Positions 1 through 7,477 of a stretch of 9,149 nt of DNA are shown one piece after another. The notes below the pieces were generated by a model. The model searched no databases. It saw nothing but the letters and a program-made list of their open reading frames with translations, and was not told the DNA's origin. The translations under genes and the position numbers were made by a program. How positions within the stretch are numbered: position 1 is the first letter of the stretch; each line of letters opens with the position of its first letter. This DNA comes from Synergistaceae bacterium (GTDB taxonomy: Bacteria > Synergistota > Synergistia > Synergistales > Synergistaceae). The stretch is from positions 1-9,149 of the forward strand of contig JAAYHA010000015.1 of the NCBI GenBank assembly GCA_012727545.1, written 5' to 3'.

Positions 1-1127
1 ATAAAGGCCAGTCCGCCCTCTTTGTGATAGGGGTCTTCGACCGGACGGATGACGTTGTCGTTTACGACCTTTGCCTTTTTGAGGTTTTCTTTTACCCTAT
101 TTCCTGTGACAGTTATCAGTTCTCCGTTTATCAGACCTTTTTCAAGAAGTCTTGCCATAAGTCCCTCGACTCCCCCTGCCTGCCAGAGGTCTTCTATATG
201 ATGTTGGCCTCCGGGACTCATTGAACAGAGATGAGGGACCCTTGCCCCTATCTCGTTAAAGAGTTCAAGCGGGAGCTTCAGTCCTGCCGCCCATGCTATA
301 GCAGGAAGGTGGAGAGAAGTGTTTGTGGATCCCCCGAGAGCAAGGTCGACAGCAAGCGCGTTTTCAAAAGCTTCCATCGTGAGGATATCCCTTGGTCTGA
401 TGTTCTTTTCAACGAGGGTCATTATGGCTCGTCCCGCATCCTTGGCCAGCCTGACACGGCCTGCATGTACGGCCGGTATCGTACCGTTTCCGGTAAGCCC
501 GAGTCCGAGAGCCTCCATCATGCAGTTCATGGTGTTTGCAGTGAACATCCCGGAGCATGATCCGCATCCGGGGCATGCGTTGTCTTCAACATCCCTTAGC
601 TCTTCATCTGAAATTTTACCTGCAGCCTTCATCCCGACCCCTTCAAAAACACTGTTCAGGTCAAGGACTCTGCCCTTCATGGTGCCTGCCATCATAGGAC
701 CGCCTGAGATCACGACTGAAGGAAGGTTGAGTTTGCCTGCAGCCATTGCCATTCCGGGGACTATCTTGTCGCAGTTGGTTACGAGAACAAGACCGTCAAA
801 AGCATGTCCGCGGGCCATGACTTCGATGGAGTCCATTATGAGCTCTCTGCTTGGGAGAGAAAACTTCATGCCCTCATGGTTCATTGCTATACCGTCGCAG
901 ACTCCAATAACAGGGAATTCTATAGGGAGTCCGCCGGCAGCGTATATCCCGGCCTTTACAGCCTCTGTTATAGTCTTCAGATGAACGTGTCCGGGGATTA
1001 TGGCGTTGTAAGAGTTCGCAACGCCTATCCAGGGGCGCTCTATCTCCCAGTCCGTATATCCCGCTGCCTTGAGCAAGGAGCGGTGAGGGCTTCTCTGGTA
1101 ACCTTTTTTTGCCTTGTCACTGTTCAT
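1..1127 (-). CDS. ilvD: Dihydroxy-acid dehydratase, N-terminal ~375 residues (cut by window edge)
   Basis: Converts 2,3-dihydroxy-isovalerate (and the methylvalerate homologue) to the 2-oxo acids that are transaminated to valine and isoleucine; a cytoplasmic Fe-S dehydratase of the IlvD/Edd family. The protein begins [19 protein letters not shown], typical of the family start. Visible motifs are [11 protein letters not shown] (about 77-87), SLPSRE (90-95), NCDKIVPGM (118-126) and [19 protein letters not shown] (185-203). C119 and C191 are probable cluster ligands. Where [2Fe-2S] members have Cys in a TPCN motif, this protein has Gly46 in IIPGHVHL, the pattern of [4Fe-4S] enzymes such as E. 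coli IlvD. The frame is open to base 1, ending near the family segment [17 protein letters not shown]; roughly 175-185 C-terminal residues are missing compared with ~555-residue members, because the window ends, not through a mutation. The start at 1127 has GGGGAAGGA 7 bases upstream. It lies 16 bases after the ilvB stop, so it is very likely in the same operon. Confidence 0.95.
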   Translation of the reverse strand, partial: MNSDKAKKGYQRSPHRSLLKAAGYTDWEIERPWIGVANSYNAIIPGHVHLKTITEAVKAGIYAAGGLPIEFPVIGVCDGIAMNHEGMKFSLPSRELIMDSIEVMARGHAFDGLVLVTNCDKIVPGMAMAAGKLNLPSVVISGGPMMAGTMKGRVLDLNSVFEGVGMKAAGKISDEELRDVEDNACPGCGSCSGMFTANTMNCMMEALGLGLTGNGTIPAVHAGRVRLAKDAGRAIMTLVEKNIRPRDILTMEAFENALAVDLALGGSTNTSLHLPAIAWAAGLKLPLELFNEIGARVPHLCSMSPGGQHHIEDLWQAGGVEGLMARLLEKGLINGELITVTGNRVKENLKKAKVVNDNVIRPVEDPYHKEGGLAF

Positions 1128-1143
1128 TCTTAGATCCTTCCCC

Positions 1144-2826
1144 TCAGTTCAGTATCATCTTGTCTATGGATCCGCCCGGAGGGACCATCGGAAGTACGAG
1201 TGCCCCCTGCGGGATCCTGAAATCTACGAGGGCGGGTCCAGGAACGTTTAAAGCAGCCTCTATCGTCTTTCTTACCTCTTCCGGCCTGGTCGCAGAGAAA
1301 CCGCTTACGCCCATACCCTCTGCAATTTTCACGAAGTCAGGATTACGGTTGTAGATAGTATTTGAGTAACGGTGTTCATAAAAGAGCTGCTGCCACTGAC
1401 GAACCATGCCAAGGCATGAATTGTTGAGGATGAAGACCTTGACAGGTATATTGTACCGCGCACAGGTGTCCAGTTCCTGAATATTCATCATAAAACTACC
1501 GTCACCGGCTATGCAGCACACATGCTGGCCCGGGCAGGCAAGAGCGGCTCCAATTGCTGAAGGGAAGCCGAAGCCCATGGTTCCAAGACCTCCCGAAGTA
1601 ACGAAGCGGCGCGGCTCTTCAACCTTGTAGTGGAGAGCTGCCCACATCTGGTGCTGTCCGACTTCGGTAGTCAGGACAGACTTTCCTCCAGTTATCTCCC
1701 TCAGTGTTTCTATGACCTGCCAGGGAGCTATTTCCCCTGCGTATTCGTTCCTTGGCAGTGGCTCCTTCTGCCGTATCATCTCAAGCTCTTCAAGCCAGTG
1801 TGAACGGTCAAAATATTTTTTCTTCATTGAACCTGTGATCGCATCTATGATCTTTCCGGCGTCACCTACAAGCCAGACTTCTGAACCAATAGCCTTGTCT
1901 ATCTCTGCGGGGTCGAGATCGATATGGATTATTTTTGCCTCAGAAGCAAAGCTCGATCTCTTTCCTGTCGTCCTGTCGCTGAAACGGGATCCGATCGCCA
2001 GGATGACATCAGCTGTCATAAGCGCCCTGTTTGCAACAGGATGGCCATGCATCCCCGCCATCCCCAGCGAAAGCCCCAGGGGATGTGATTCCGGGAAAGC
2101 ACCCTTTCCAAGGAGTGAGGTGACTACCGGTATCTCCAGCTTTTCGGCTAGTTCCGTGAGTTTTCCTGCCGCTCCTGAGCGTATCACGCCGCCGCCTGCA
2201 AAGATGACCGGTCTTTCCGCATGTTCAAGGAGAGAGACAGCGTCGTCAAGCTGAGAAAGGTCTGCTCCTCTCCCGGGGTCATACCCCAGGAAGCTTATCT
2301 TATCCGGGTACTCGAATTCTCCGAAACCTTTCTGTACGTCCGCGGGCACATCTATCAGGACAGGTCCCGGCCTACCAGTGGAGGCGATGTAAAATGCTTT
2401 TTTTATCGCAGTGGGTATCTGTTCAGGGGTCCTCACCTGCATGCTGTGCTTTACAAGTGGGATAGTAGCTCCCATGATGTCTGCCTCCTGAAAGGCGTCT
2501 GTTCCGATCACCGTGGTAGCGACCTGTCCGGTGATAGCAACCATGGGGACGGAGTCCAGGTTTGCAGTGGCGATACCGGTCACCAGGTTTGTTGCTCCGG
2601 GACCTGATGTTGCTATGCACACACCTGGCTTTCCGCTCACTCTCGCGTATCCGTCAGCGGCATGCGAAGCTGCCTGTTCATGGCGCATCAGCACGTGGTT
2701 GATCTTTGAGTCATATATTGCGTCATAAAGATGGATAACAGTTCCGCCGGGCAGTCCGAATATCGTGTCCACACCTTCTGCTTCAAGGGACTTGACCACC
2801 ATTTGGGCTCCGTTCATTTTAGCCAT
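1144..2826 (-). CDS. ilvB: Acetolactate synthase (acetohydroxyacid synthase) large catalytic subunit
   Basis: Thiamine diphosphate enzyme that condenses two pyruvates to acetolactate, or pyruvate with 2-oxobutyrate, the first common step to valine, leucine and isoleucine. It has 560 residues, the normal length. The N-terminal pyrimidine-binding domain shows FGLPGG (23-28) and the catalytic Glu50 in [16 protein letters not shown] (108-117) follows. The middle domain carries RFSDRTTGK (281-289) and HIDLDP (301-306), the FAD-binding region of biosynthetic AHAS. The C-terminal domain has the ThDP/Mg motif GDGS (441-444) through NN (468-469), then MVRQWQQ with Met474 and Trp478, and ends [13 protein letters not shown] as in biosynthetic enzymes; this argues against a catabolic AlsS. 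AGGAGGT lies 7 bases before the ATG. It is separated by 68 bases from leuB and by 16 from ilvD. Unusually, its regulatory partner IlvN is not adjacent but is the first gene of the cluster, about 5.8 kb upstream. Confidence 0.97.
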   Translation of the reverse strand: MAKMNGAQMVVKSLEAEGVDTIFGLPGGTVIHLYDAIYDSKINHVLMRHEQAASHAADGYARVSGKPGVCIATSGPGATNLVTGIATANLDSVPMVAITGQVATTVIGTDAFQEADIMGATIPLVKHSMQVRTPEQIPTAIKKAFYIASTGRPGPVLIDVPADVQKGFGEFEYPDKISFLGYDPGRGADLSQLDDAVSLLEHAERPVIFAGGGVIRSGAAGKLTELAEKLEIPVVTSLLGKGAFPESHPLGLSLGMAGMHGHPVANRALMTADVILAIGSRFSDRTTGKRSSFASEAKIIHIDLDPAEIDKAIGSEVWLVGDAGKIIDAITGSMKKKYFDRSHWLEELEMIRQKEPLPRNEYAGEIAPWQVIETLREITGGKSVLTTEVGQHQMWAALHYKVEEPRRFVTSGGLGTMGFGFPSAIGAALACPGQHVCCIAGDGSFMMNIQELDTCARYNIPVKVFILNNSCLGMVRQWQQLFYEHRYSNTIYNRNPDFVKIAEGMGVSGFSATRPEEVRKTIEAALNVPGPALVDFRIPQGALVLPMVPPGGSIDKMILN

Positions 2827-2894
2827 TGGATATACCTCCTATAGTAAAAGCGACACCACCCGCGCCTCTGATAAGAGACAGGCGTCTCTCTTTG
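2827..2894 (-). promoter_or_regulatory. 68-base leuB-ilvB gap with alternative hairpins and the ilvB ribosome binding site
   Basis: The coding strand holds AGAGAC-GCCT-GTCTCT (2889-2874), a perfect 6-bp stem with a tetraloop. The second arm can instead pair with the AGAGGC that follows (to 2864) across a TATC loop, and CGCCT (2884-2880) can pair with AGGCG (2867-2863). These pairings exclude each other. Downstream is GGGTGGT (2861-2855), then the strong site AGGAGGT (2840-2834), 7 bases before the ilvB ATG. No stem with a T-run was seen. A regulatory function is an inference. Confidence 0.4.
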
Positions 2895-4022
2895 CTAAAT
2901 ATACTTTCTGATTCTTTCTCCGACCCGGTCAAAGGCGGCTGCTCCGCCGAATTCAAAGGGGAGTTCGTTTTCTGCTGCGTTTTCAAGGAAATCGGATACG
3001 GCGCAGTTTATTGCTTTAGAGGCTTCCTGCTCTCCAAGATGTTCCAGCATCAGGGCTCCTGAAAGTATCGCTGCAACAGGATTTGACCTGCCTGTGCCTG
3101 CAATGTCAGGAGCAGATCCATGTACCGGCTCAAACATCGAGAGGCCGTCTCCTATGTTTCCTCCCGCCGCCGTCCCGAGTCCTCCTGCAAGTCCCGCTTG
3201 CAGGTCGCTGATTATATCACCGAAAAGATTTGGACAGAGCAGCACTCCGTAAGCCGCAGGGTTTCTCACAAGATGGTAGCAGAGAGCGTCTACGTTCACC
3301 ATCGCGTATTTGAGTCCGGGGTATTCCTCTGCCATTACCCTTTTTGCGTTTTCTTCGAAGAATCCGTAAAGGGCAGAGACTGCGTTGGATTTCGATACCA
3401 CTGTCACGGTATCTTCTCCGCGCTTTTTTGCAAGCTCGCAGGCGTATCTCGTGATCCTTTCAACGCCCGGTCTGCTGTTGATGGCTGCCTGAGCAGCAAA
3501 GGGATAACCGGGGTCTGTTTTGAGGCTTACCATGCCCTTGAGTTCATATTTGCCCCTGCTGACATCAACCGGGAGTTCAAGCTCACCTGTTTCTGTAGTT
3601 CCACCTATGCACATGTAAAGGTCTTCAGTGTTTTCGCGGACCACAACAGAATCCATTTTTACTCCCTTGAGGTCGACGGGAGTGTGGACTTTCGGCAGCG
3701 AAAAGGCGGGACGCAGGTTGACATACTGATCAAAGCGAAAGCGGAAGGCAAGCAGGATGCCCTGTTCCAGGATGCCGGGCTTTACTCTCGGGTCGCCAAT
3801 AGCGCCGAGGAGCATGGCATCGCATTTCGACATCTCTTCCATGGCATCTTCAGGCATGACCTCTCCTGTCGCCAGGTAGTGGCCTGCTCCGTAAGGGTAT
3901 TTTTGCCACTCGAAAGAAAAGCCGAATTTTTCGCCTGATCTTTCAAGAATTTTTATAGTTTCTCCGATCACTTCAGGGCCTATTCCGTCGCCGGGTATGA
4001 CCGCTATCTTATATTTTTTCAT
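2895..4022 (-). CDS. leuB: 3-isopropylmalate dehydrogenase, isocitrate/homoisocitrate-dehydrogenase-like type
   Basis: Predicted to oxidise and decarboxylate 3-isopropylmalate in leucine synthesis; the role comes mainly from its place directly after leuD. The fold is the beta-decarboxylating dehydrogenase family: IPGDGIGPEV (9-18), LLAFR (90-94) matching the LLxxR substrate motif, NLRP (102-105), Lys211, Asp245, Asp269 and Asp273 at the catalytic and metal positions, and EPVHGSAPDIAG (298-309). Asp306 aligns with the Asp that selects NAD over NADP. It differs from the usual bacterial LeuB: the RELTGG segment is replaced by RENTEDLY (129-136), and FDQYVNLRP resembles D-malate/tartrate dehydrogenases. 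The region 140-185 is longer than usual, making 375 residues against about 345-360. Archaeal IPM dehydrogenases and NAD isocitrate dehydrogenases share RENTE. Homoisocitrate or D-malate activity cannot be excluded. The start is 14 bases after the leuD stop, with GGAAGG 8 bases before the ATG. Confidence 0.85.
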   Translation of the reverse strand: MKKYKIAVIPGDGIGPEVIGETIKILERSGEKFGFSFEWQKYPYGAGHYLATGEVMPEDAMEEMSKCDAMLLGAIGDPRVKPGILEQGILLAFRFRFDQYVNLRPAFSLPKVHTPVDLKGVKMDSVVVRENTEDLYMCIGGTTETGELELPVDVSRGKYELKGMVSLKTDPGYPFAAQAAINSRPGVERITRYACELAKKRGEDTVTVVSKSNAVSALYGFFEENAKRVMAEEYPGLKYAMVNVDALCYHLVRNPAAYGVLLCPNLFGDIISDLQAGLAGGLGTAAGGNIGDGLSMFEPVHGSAPDIAGTGRSNPVAAILSGALMLEHLGEQEASKAINCAVSDFLENAAENELPFEFGGAAAFDRVGERIRKYI

Positions 4023-4036
4023 TTTTATTACCTTCC

Positions 4037-4534
4037 TTATTCAGAAAGTCTTGCCCTGACGTAGGGGACAAGCCCCCCAAGACCGATGAGGCTCTGCAGG
4101 AATTCAGGGAAAGGCTTGGCATGGTATGTCTCGCCCTTTGTGCGGTTTGTAATAGTCCCTTTCGTAAGGTCTATCTCAATGAGATCTCCCTTTGCAATTC
4201 GGTCTGTCTCAGTGCATTCAAGGATCGGGAGACCGATATTTATTGCGTTCCGGTAGAATATTCGGGCGAATGATTTTGCTATAACACAGGATGCACCGGA
4301 TCCTTTTATTGCGATAGGGGCGTGTTCCCTGCTTGAGCCGCATCCAAAATTGTTGCCTGCGGTTATAACGTCGCCCTTTGATACTCCTTTTGCATAAGTC
4401 TCATCGATATCTTCCATGCAGTGGGCAGCCAGAGATCTTTCGTCGCTTGTAACAAGGTATCTCGCGGGGATTATTACGTCAGTGTCAACGTTGTCGCCAT
4501 AAACCCAGGCTTTTCCTTTTAATGTCGTCTCCAT
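4037..4534 (-). CDS. leuD: 3-isopropylmalate dehydratase small subunit
   Basis: Swivel-domain subunit that joins LeuC to form isopropylmalate isomerase, converting 2-isopropylmalate to 3-isopropylmalate. At 165 residues it is the short LeuD type that pairs with ~420-residue LeuC in many anaerobes and archaea, rather than the ~200-residue enterobacterial form. Visible motifs are [17 protein letters not shown] (11-27), [17 protein letters not shown] (60-76) and [18 protein letters not shown] (88-105). The loop YLVTSD (26-31) sits where small subunits differ between isopropylmalate and homoaconitate isomerases, so substrate choice is inferred from the leu context. The start has a perfect AGGAGG 7 bases upstream, which overlaps the leuC stop codon; the gap to leuC is 11 bases. 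Its own TAA touches the leuB ribosome binding site. This packing indicates co-translation of leuC, leuD and leuB. Confidence 0.95.
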   Translation of the reverse strand: METTLKGKAWVYGDNVDTDVIIPARYLVTSDERSLAAHCMEDIDETYAKGVSKGDVITAGNNFGCGSSREHAPIAIKGSGASCVIAKSFARIFYRNAINIGLPILECTETDRIAKGDLIEIDLTKGTITNRTKGETYHAKPFPEFLQSLIGLGGLVPYVRARLSE

Positions 4535-4545
4535 CTCTTTGCCTC

Positions 4546-5805
4546 CTATGCCATTACTTCTTTTGGATGGCAGATGTGGCCCGCAACTGCGGATGCTGCT
4601 GCTACCATAGGGCCGGCAAGGACTACCTCGCTTTTTGGCGATCCCATCCTACCTACGAAGTTCCTGTTGCTTGTCGATATGCAGCGTTCGCCCGCGGCAA
4701 GGATACCAAGGTGGCCTCCGAGGCATGGACCGCAGCTTGGGGTCGATATCGCTGCTCCTGCGTCGAGGAATATGTCAAAAAGCCCTTCCTTCATCGCCTG
4801 ACGGTAGATCTCGTAAGATGCCGGGATGACCATAAGCCTTGTCTTCTTGTGTACTTTCTTTCCCTTGAGGATCCTGGCAGCGCTTCTTAAGTCGCTGATC
4901 CTGCCGTTGGTGCAGGAGCCTATGAAGACCTGGTCGACAGGTGTTCCTGCCGCCTCAGATACAGGTTTTACATTTTCAGGCAGGTGCGGCATTGCCACCT
5001 GAGGTTCCATATCTGTCACATCTATCGTCAGTGAGCCGGCATAAACTGCATCCTTATCGGCGAAGATCGGCTCAAAATGCCTAGCAGCACGTTCGCGGGC
5101 GTATTGGAGGAGCTTCTCATCAGGGTTTATCAGACCTGTCTTCCCCCCTGCTTCAATGGCCATGTTTGAGAGGGTGAACCTGTCATCAAGCCCAAGCTTT
5201 TCAAGAGCCTCTCCGTGGAATTCTAGGGCCATGTAGCGGGCACCCTCGACCCCGATCCTTCCAATCAGAGCGAGTATCATGTCCTTGCCGCATATCCATT
5301 CAGAGGGAGTTCCTTCATAAGATACCTTCATGGTCTCCGGTACCCTGAGCCAGGTCTCACCCAAAGCCCAGGCGGCTGCCAGGTCGGTCGAACCGACTCC
5401 GGTCGCAAGGGCTCCCATGGCTCCGTGCGTACAGGTGTGGCTGTCAGCGCCCAGCACTATCTCGCCGGGTAGGACGAGTCCGTTTTCCGGAAGAAATGCG
5501 TGTTCAACACCTACCCTGCCGACCTCCCAGAAAAGCATGTCCTGTTCATATGCAAATTCACGGCATTCCTTGATCTGTTCGGCTGAAGCGATGTCCTTTG
5601 CCGGCGAGAAGTGGTCGGGCAAAATTGCGCAGCGCGCAGGGTCAAAGACCTTTTTAGCCCCCATTTTCCTGAATTCTTTTATTGCCGGAGGTCCGGTTAT
5701 GTCATTCGTGAAAGCGAAATCTACACTGACACGGCATATGGAGCCCGCTTCAACCGGGTCCTTGGTATGCTTTGCGATTATCGCCTCAGCGAGAGTCATG
5801 GCCAT
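4546..5805 (-). CDS. leuC: 3-isopropylmalate dehydratase large subunit
   Basis: Aconitase-family subunit carrying the [4Fe-4S] cluster of isopropylmalate isomerase, working with LeuD in leucine synthesis. It is 419 residues long, the LeuC2-type length seen in anaerobes, archaea and homoaconitase-like proteins (E. coli LeuC is about 466). Motifs in order: [11 protein letters not shown] (35-45), [14 protein letters not shown] (119-132), IGSCTNGR (295-302), [14 protein letters not shown] (354-367) and [13 protein letters not shown] (377-389). Cys298, Cys358 and Cys361 are the expected cluster ligands. The chosen start at 5805 has AGGAGA 9 bases upstream; the in-frame ATG at 5799 would lie further from that site and is less likely. 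The first 20 bases overlap the end of leuA in another frame, which suggests translational coupling. An isopropylmalate substrate is supported by the adjacent leuA, leuD and leuB; homoaconitase is the main alternative by sequence alone. Confidence 0.95.
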   Translation of the reverse strand: MAMTLAEAIIAKHTKDPVEAGSICRVSVDFAFTNDITGPPAIKEFRKMGAKKVFDPARCAILPDHFSPAKDIASAEQIKECREFAYEQDMLFWEVGRVGVEHAFLPENGLVLPGEIVLGADSHTCTHGAMGALATGVGSTDLAAAWALGETWLRVPETMKVSYEGTPSEWICGKDMILALIGRIGVEGARYMALEFHGEALEKLGLDDRFTLSNMAIEAGGKTGLINPDEKLLQYARERAARHFEPIFADKDAVYAGSLTIDVTDMEPQVAMPHLPENVKPVSEAAGTPVDQVFIGSCTNGRISDLRSAARILKGKKVHKKTRLMVIPASYEIYRQAMKEGLFDIFLDAGAAISTPSCGPCLGGHLGILAAGERCISTSNRNFVGRMGSPKSEVVLAGPMVAAASAVAGHICHPKEVMA

Positions 5806-7339
5806 TGAGCTTTATCTCCTTTGCGGCAGCCGCAGCGTAAAGTCTGTTTATAGCGTCAACGTACGCGCGAATGGATGATTCTATAACGTCGGTGCTTGTG
5901 CCGCGTCCCTGGGCCTGGATATCCTTATGGTGGAGAACTATCCTGGTCTCGCCCTGTGCGTCAGAACGTTCACTGGTAGCGCCGATCCTGAATCCCTTCA
6001 GCTGAGGGGCGAAGCCAAGGATCTTTTTGACGGCGTTGTACGAAGCGTCGACCGGCCCGTTGCCGACAGCCGCTTCAGTGTAGTCGTCATTGCCGGATGT
6101 AAGGGTAACGCTTGCAGTCGGTTTGCTTCCTGTTCCTACGTGGACTGCGTAGTCCTTGAGGATAAATCTTCTTTCAGGGACAAAAGAGAGCACCCTGTCA
6201 AGGATCAGCGCCTCGATGTCGCCGTCGCTTACGTCTTTTTTCTTATCACAGAGCTCCTTGAAGTAAGTGAACCCTGTCTCGATATCTTCTTTTGAAAGCT
6301 GGTATCCCATGCTTTCCAACCTGTCCCTGAACGCGTGGCGCCCGGAGTGTTTTCCGAGGAAGAGGTCCGAAGCAGGGGCACCTACAGTTTCAGGTGTCAT
6401 GATCTCATACGTTGCCCTGTTGCAGAGCATTCCGTGCTGGTGTATACCAGCCTCATGTGCGAACGCGTTCAGTCCTACGATCGCCTTGTTCGGCTGGACC
6501 ATAACTCCGGTAAGGTGAGCAACAAGCTTGCTTGTGCTGTACAGCTTTGTCGTATCTATTGCAGTTTTGGCCGGATACTGGTCCTCTCTTGTGTTGAGGG
6601 CCATAACTATCTCTTCCATAGATGCATTTCCGGCACGTTCCCCCAGGCCGTTGATAGTGCATTCGATCTGTCTGGCTCCTGCCCTTACAGCGGCAAGCGA
6701 GTTAGCTACGCCGAGCCCTAGATCGTTATGACAGTGTACGGACCAGACAATATTTTCCGGAGGATTGACTCCGCTGATGATCTCTTTGACAAAAGAGTAA
6801 AATTCATCAGGCTGGGCGTATCCCACTGTATCGGGAATATTGAGCGTTGTAGCCCCGCACTCTATCGCTGTTTTAAAGACTTCGATGAGGAACGGCACCT
6901 CAGAACGGCTTGCATCCTCTGCGGAAAATTCAACGTCGTCTATCAGAGATTTTGCAAGGCTGACGCCGTTGCGTACCTCTGCAAGGACACCCTCTTTGTC
7001 GAGCTTAAGCTTATACTCCATATGTATGGGGCTTGTTGCAATAAAGGTGTGTATGCGCGGCCGCTCTGCGTCCTTTACAGCTTCCGCTGCACTCCTTATA
7101 TCCTCTGCCCTCGTCCTCGCAAGTCCCGCTATTACCGGGCCCTTTATCTCACGGGCGATTGCCTGTACGGATTCGAAGTCGCCGGGTGACGAAGCGGGGA
7201 ATCCCGCCTCTATGACATCAACGCCAAGCCTGGCAAGCTGGCGGGCGATCTGCAGCTTTTCGCCCTTGTTAAGATTGATCCTTGCTGCCTGTTCTCCGTC
7301 TCTCAGCGTTGTGTCAAAAATTCGTACCTGATCTATCAT
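5786..7339 (-). CDS. leuA: 2-isopropylmalate synthase
   Basis: Condenses acetyl-CoA with 2-oxoisovalerate, the committed step of leucine synthesis. It has 517 residues, normal for the bacterial LeuA type 1. The TIM-barrel domain begins IFDTTLRDGEQ (7-17) with Arg13, Asp14 and Glu16; further motifs are VIEAGFPASSPGDFE (42-56), NIPDTVGYAQPDEF (167-180), the metal-binding HCHND (202-206) and the signature GLGERAGNASMEE (231-243), then HEAGIHQHGM (295-304). Residues from about 390 to 500 form the LeuA C-terminal dimer/regulatory domain, with repeated small-residue turns (GNGPVDASYNAV, 426-437; GRGTSTDVIESS, 478-489); this implies leucine feedback. One oddity: after DGEQ the usual SPG is replaced by AAR. 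Citramalate synthase is a possible paralogue, but the motifs and context favour LeuA. AAGGAG lies 8 bases before the ATG. The gene follows a 138-base gap after ilvC and overlaps leuC by 20 bases. Confidence 0.96.
   Translation of the reverse strand: MIDQVRIFDTTLRDGEQAARINLNKGEKLQIARQLARLGVDVIEAGFPASSPGDFESVQAIAREIKGPVIAGLARTRAEDIRSAAEAVKDAERPRIHTFIATSPIHMEYKLKLDKEGVLAEVRNGVSLAKSLIDDVEFSAEDASRSEVPFLIEVFKTAIECGATTLNIPDTVGYAQPDEFYSFVKEIISGVNPPENIVWSVHCHNDLGLGVANSLAAVRAGARQIECTINGLGERAGNASMEEIVMALNTREDQYPAKTAIDTTKLYSTSKLVAHLTGVMVQPNKAIVGLNAFAHEAGIHQHGMLCNRATYEIMTPETVGAPASDLFLGKHSGRHAFRDRLESMGYQLSKEDIETGFTYFKELCDKKKDVSDGDIEALILDRVLSFVPERRFILKDYAVHVGTGSKPTASVTLTSGNDDYTEAAVGNGPVDASYNAVKKILGFAPQLKGFRIGATSERSDAQGETRIVLHHKDIQAQGRGTSTDVIESSIRAYVDAINRLYAAAAAKEIKLNGHDSR
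5815..5820 (-). promoter_or_regulatory. Ribosome binding site of leuC inside leuA
   Basis: AGGAGA on the coding strand, 9 bases before the leuC ATG at 5805, lies within the last codons of leuA. It supports the 5805 start over the in-frame ATG at 5799, and places leuC initiation under ribosomes finishing leuA. Confidence 0.75.
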
Positions 7340-7387
7340 GTCGTTCTCTCCTTTATTAAGGTAGTGGGATCGGCTGATATCGCCGTG

Positions 7388-7469
7388 AGAAGCGAGGAGC
7401 GGGCGGATGATGTTTTTCTCTTGCCATTGCCGTCATTCCGCCCGGTCGGGATATTCGCTCGCCGCTTCT
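7388..7469 (-). repeat. Large imperfect inverted repeat (two-part stem) in the ilvC-leuA gap
   Basis: The outer arms are 7456-7469 and 7388-7401. On the coding strand AGAAGCGGCGAGCG faces CGCTCCTCGCTTCT: 14 positions with 12 Watson-Crick pairs, one G-U and one C-C mismatch. The inner arms, 7433-7443 and 7401-7410, pair GGGCGGA(A)TGA with TCATCCGCCC, with one bulged base. A 12-base unpaired bulge (7444-7455) lies on the 5' side, and the loop (7411-7432) is 22 bases. The stem is not followed by a T-run, so it is not a standard terminator. It may be an mRNA processing or stability element, or a remnant of a small repeat element. A further small hairpin, CGGC/GCCG around GATATC, lies at 7371-7385. 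Confidence 0.7.
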
Positions 7470-7477
7470 GTTTGTTG

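Noticed and set aside
319..984. 221-codon open frame on the plus strand
   Set aside because: It is antisense to ilvD, whose motifs are clear in the opposite frame; its Ser/Pro/Ala-rich translation is typical of a shadow frame.
1..1127. ilvD as a truncated pseudogene
   Set aside because: The frame is open right to the window edge with all expected motifs; the missing C-terminus simply lies outside.
2849..2862. Annotating a full T-box riboswitch before ilvB
   Set aside because: Only 68 non-coding bases are available, the match is partial, and no stem I, specifier loop or terminator can be seen.
3120..3938. 272-codon open frame on the plus strand
   Set aside because: It lies wholly opposite leuB, has no recognisable motifs, and its composition is that of antisense codons. 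leuB on the other strand is unambiguous.
5797..5799. Alternative leuC start two codons downstream
   Set aside because: It would lie about 15 bases from AGGAGA; the ATG at 5805 has the better spacing.
7340..7477. Intrinsic terminator or internal promoter between ilvC and leuA
   Set aside because: The large stem is not followed by a T-run, and no credible -35/-10 pair was found on the coding strand.
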